Shown here piece after piece: positions 4,608 through 5,470 of a DNA stretch of 5,470 bases. Every line of letters starts with the position of its first letter. Within the stretch, counting starts at the first letter, position 1. Below the pieces are notes generated by a model. The model was given only the letters and a program-made list of their open reading frames with translations, was not told the origin of the DNA and searched no databases. This DNA is from an uncultured Prevotellaceae bacterium (GTDB lineage Bacteria > Bacteroidota > Bacteroidia > Bacteroidales > Bacteroidaceae): the NCBI GenBank assembly GCA_902775075.1, contig CACYKX010000204.1:1-5470 (forward strand), in the 5' to 3' direction. The position numbers and the translations under genes are program-made.

Positions 4608-5470
4608 TTACAACTTCAATTTTTTCTTTTTCCCCTTGCTCTCATTTCCCACACGATCGAGAGCCGTTACCACATAAGTGTATTTAGTCTTGCCATCCAC
4701 ATACGGCAGTTTTACGGGAATATCATAAGTAATCTTCACGATTTTAGAAGGATCTTCGAGGTCGACCTTCTCCCCCTTAGCGAATCGATAAACCACATAC
4801 TTGTTGACCTCATCGCCCCATTTTTTCGCCTTAGGAGCCTTCCAGAACAGCATAGGACCATCACTCGTCCATACCATCTTCACCTTTTTAGGAGCCTTAG
4901 GAGCCTTGTTATCAAGGAACGGCATCTCCGGAGTGAGAGCCGGATATCTCCAATAATCCTCTCGGAGAACCGTAGCATAGTTGCCCGGATTATCTACGGC
5001 AGCCTTTGCATACCACAACACGCTACCCTTGACATTTCTCATCTGCATATGCAGACGATGCTTGGCCGGAAGTTGATGACTTTGCGGATTCTGCGGATCA
5101 GCATATTTTACGGTACGCTCCACATCTTCTCCGATATAGAGCGGACGATTAGCCGCATGCCTATTCCACCAATTTATCAACGTAGCATAATCAGCCGTAG
5201 GATGCCCGATCTGCCAATACAACTGAGGGACACAATAATCAATCCACCCGTTGTTCACCCACTTCAGGATATCTGCATACAAGTCGTCATAGTTTTGAAG
5301 CCCGCTTGTTTCCGACCCGTTCAAGGGATCACTCTTCTTGTTACGGTAGATTCCAAAGGGAGAAACTCCGAACTTTACCCACGGCTTAAGCGCATGGATG
5401 TGCTCTCCCATCTCTTTCACGAAGGTATCCACATTATACCTTCTCCAATCTCCGCGGTTCGAGATTCCGT
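4608..5470 (-). CDS. GHL10/DUF187-type glycosidase-like protein with Fn3-like tail, 5' end outside window
   Basis: The visible part is 286 codons and stays open to the window edge, so the true start lies beyond 5470. A GTG at 5430-5432 is internal: the 12 codons before it read GISNRGDWRRYN and run into NVDTFVKEM, a DWRR..NV..FV pattern expected in the family. Other family segments are KFGVSPFGIYRN (about 5340-5375), VPQLYWQIGHPTADY (about 5185-5230) and RPLYIGED, all belonging to the TIM-barrel of GHL10 (DUF187-like) glycosidase-related proteins. These are usually exported lipoproteins in Bacteroidetes and are thought to act on polysaccharide or cell wall sugars; the substrate is unknown. From about 4904 down to 4608 the product looks like a fibronectin type III-like module (APKAPKKV...YVVYRF...YTYVVTALDRVGNES), ending in a lysine-rich tail (KGKKKKLKL). 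The catalytic residues cannot be named from this part. The gene converges on the operon and shares the terminator at 4540-4577. Confidence 0.88.
   Translation of the reverse strand, partial: GISNRGDWRRYNVDTFVKEMGEHIHALKPWVKFGVSPFGIYRNKKSDPLNGSETSGLQNYDDLYADILKWVNNGWIDYCVPQLYWQIGHPTADYATLINWWNRHAANRPLYIGEDVERTVKYADPQNPQSHQLPAKHRLHMQMRNVKGSVLWYAKAAVDNPGNYATVLREDYWRYPALTPEMPFLDNKAPKAPKKVKMVWTSDGPMLFWKAPKAKKWGDEVNKYVVYRFAKGEKVDLEDPSKIVKITYDIPVKLPYVDGKTKYTYVVTALDRVGNESKGKKKKLKL

Noticed and set aside
5430..5432. GTG as the start of the minus-strand GHL10 gene
   Set aside because: The frame is open upstream to the window edge, and the upstream codons read a DWRR family motif, so the GTG codes an internal valine.

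Overview
The window looks like a Bacteroidales chromosome segment, most likely Prevotella or a close relative. Three things suggest this: promoters of the Bacteroidetes type (TTTG, 19-20 bp spacer, TAnnTTTG), A/T-rich leaders without Shine-Dalgarno boxes ahead of nearly every gene, and gene content typical of the group (RsmG, RuvC, a ModF-like double ATPase and a GHL10-type glycosidase lipoprotein). The genus is inferred from overall impression and was not tested.

Layout. Bases 1-580 carry no conventional gene but hold several signals. Two T/A-rich repeat arrays lie in inverted orientation (1-35 and 378-404) and enclose a near-consensus promoter (161-192). Downstream of that promoter is a stretch that can be read either as a structured RNA (a long imperfect rod, 236-369) or as a 27-codon small ORF (236-319). 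After a group of short overlapping hairpins (470-515), a second promoter (524-554) sits right in front of rsmG.

Bases 581-4509 hold five genes in one direction with gaps of 41, 17, 10 and 24 bp, so probably one operon: rsmG (16S rRNA methyltransferase), an MBL-fold hydrolase of the glyoxalase II/YcbL type, ruvC (Holliday junction resolvase), a soluble tandem ABC ATPase like ModF/PhrA, and a small exported cysteine-containing protein I do not recognise. A strong, probably bidirectional, terminator hairpin (4540-4577) closes it. From the right edge, a convergent gene on the minus strand (4608-5470, 5' end outside the window) encodes the C-terminal part of a GHL10 (DUF187-like) glycosidase-like protein with a fibronectin-III-like tail.

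The operon mixes ribosome modification, DNA recombination and small-molecule hydrolysis, which looks like housekeeping clustering and not one pathway. The genes are mostly ordinary. The part most worth a second look is the leader at 1-410, where a well-formed promoter drives a short transcript that is not needed for rsmG, since rsmG has its own promoter. Second is the ABC protein, whose first nucleotide-binding domain lacks the catalytic glutamate and the switch histidine while the second keeps both.
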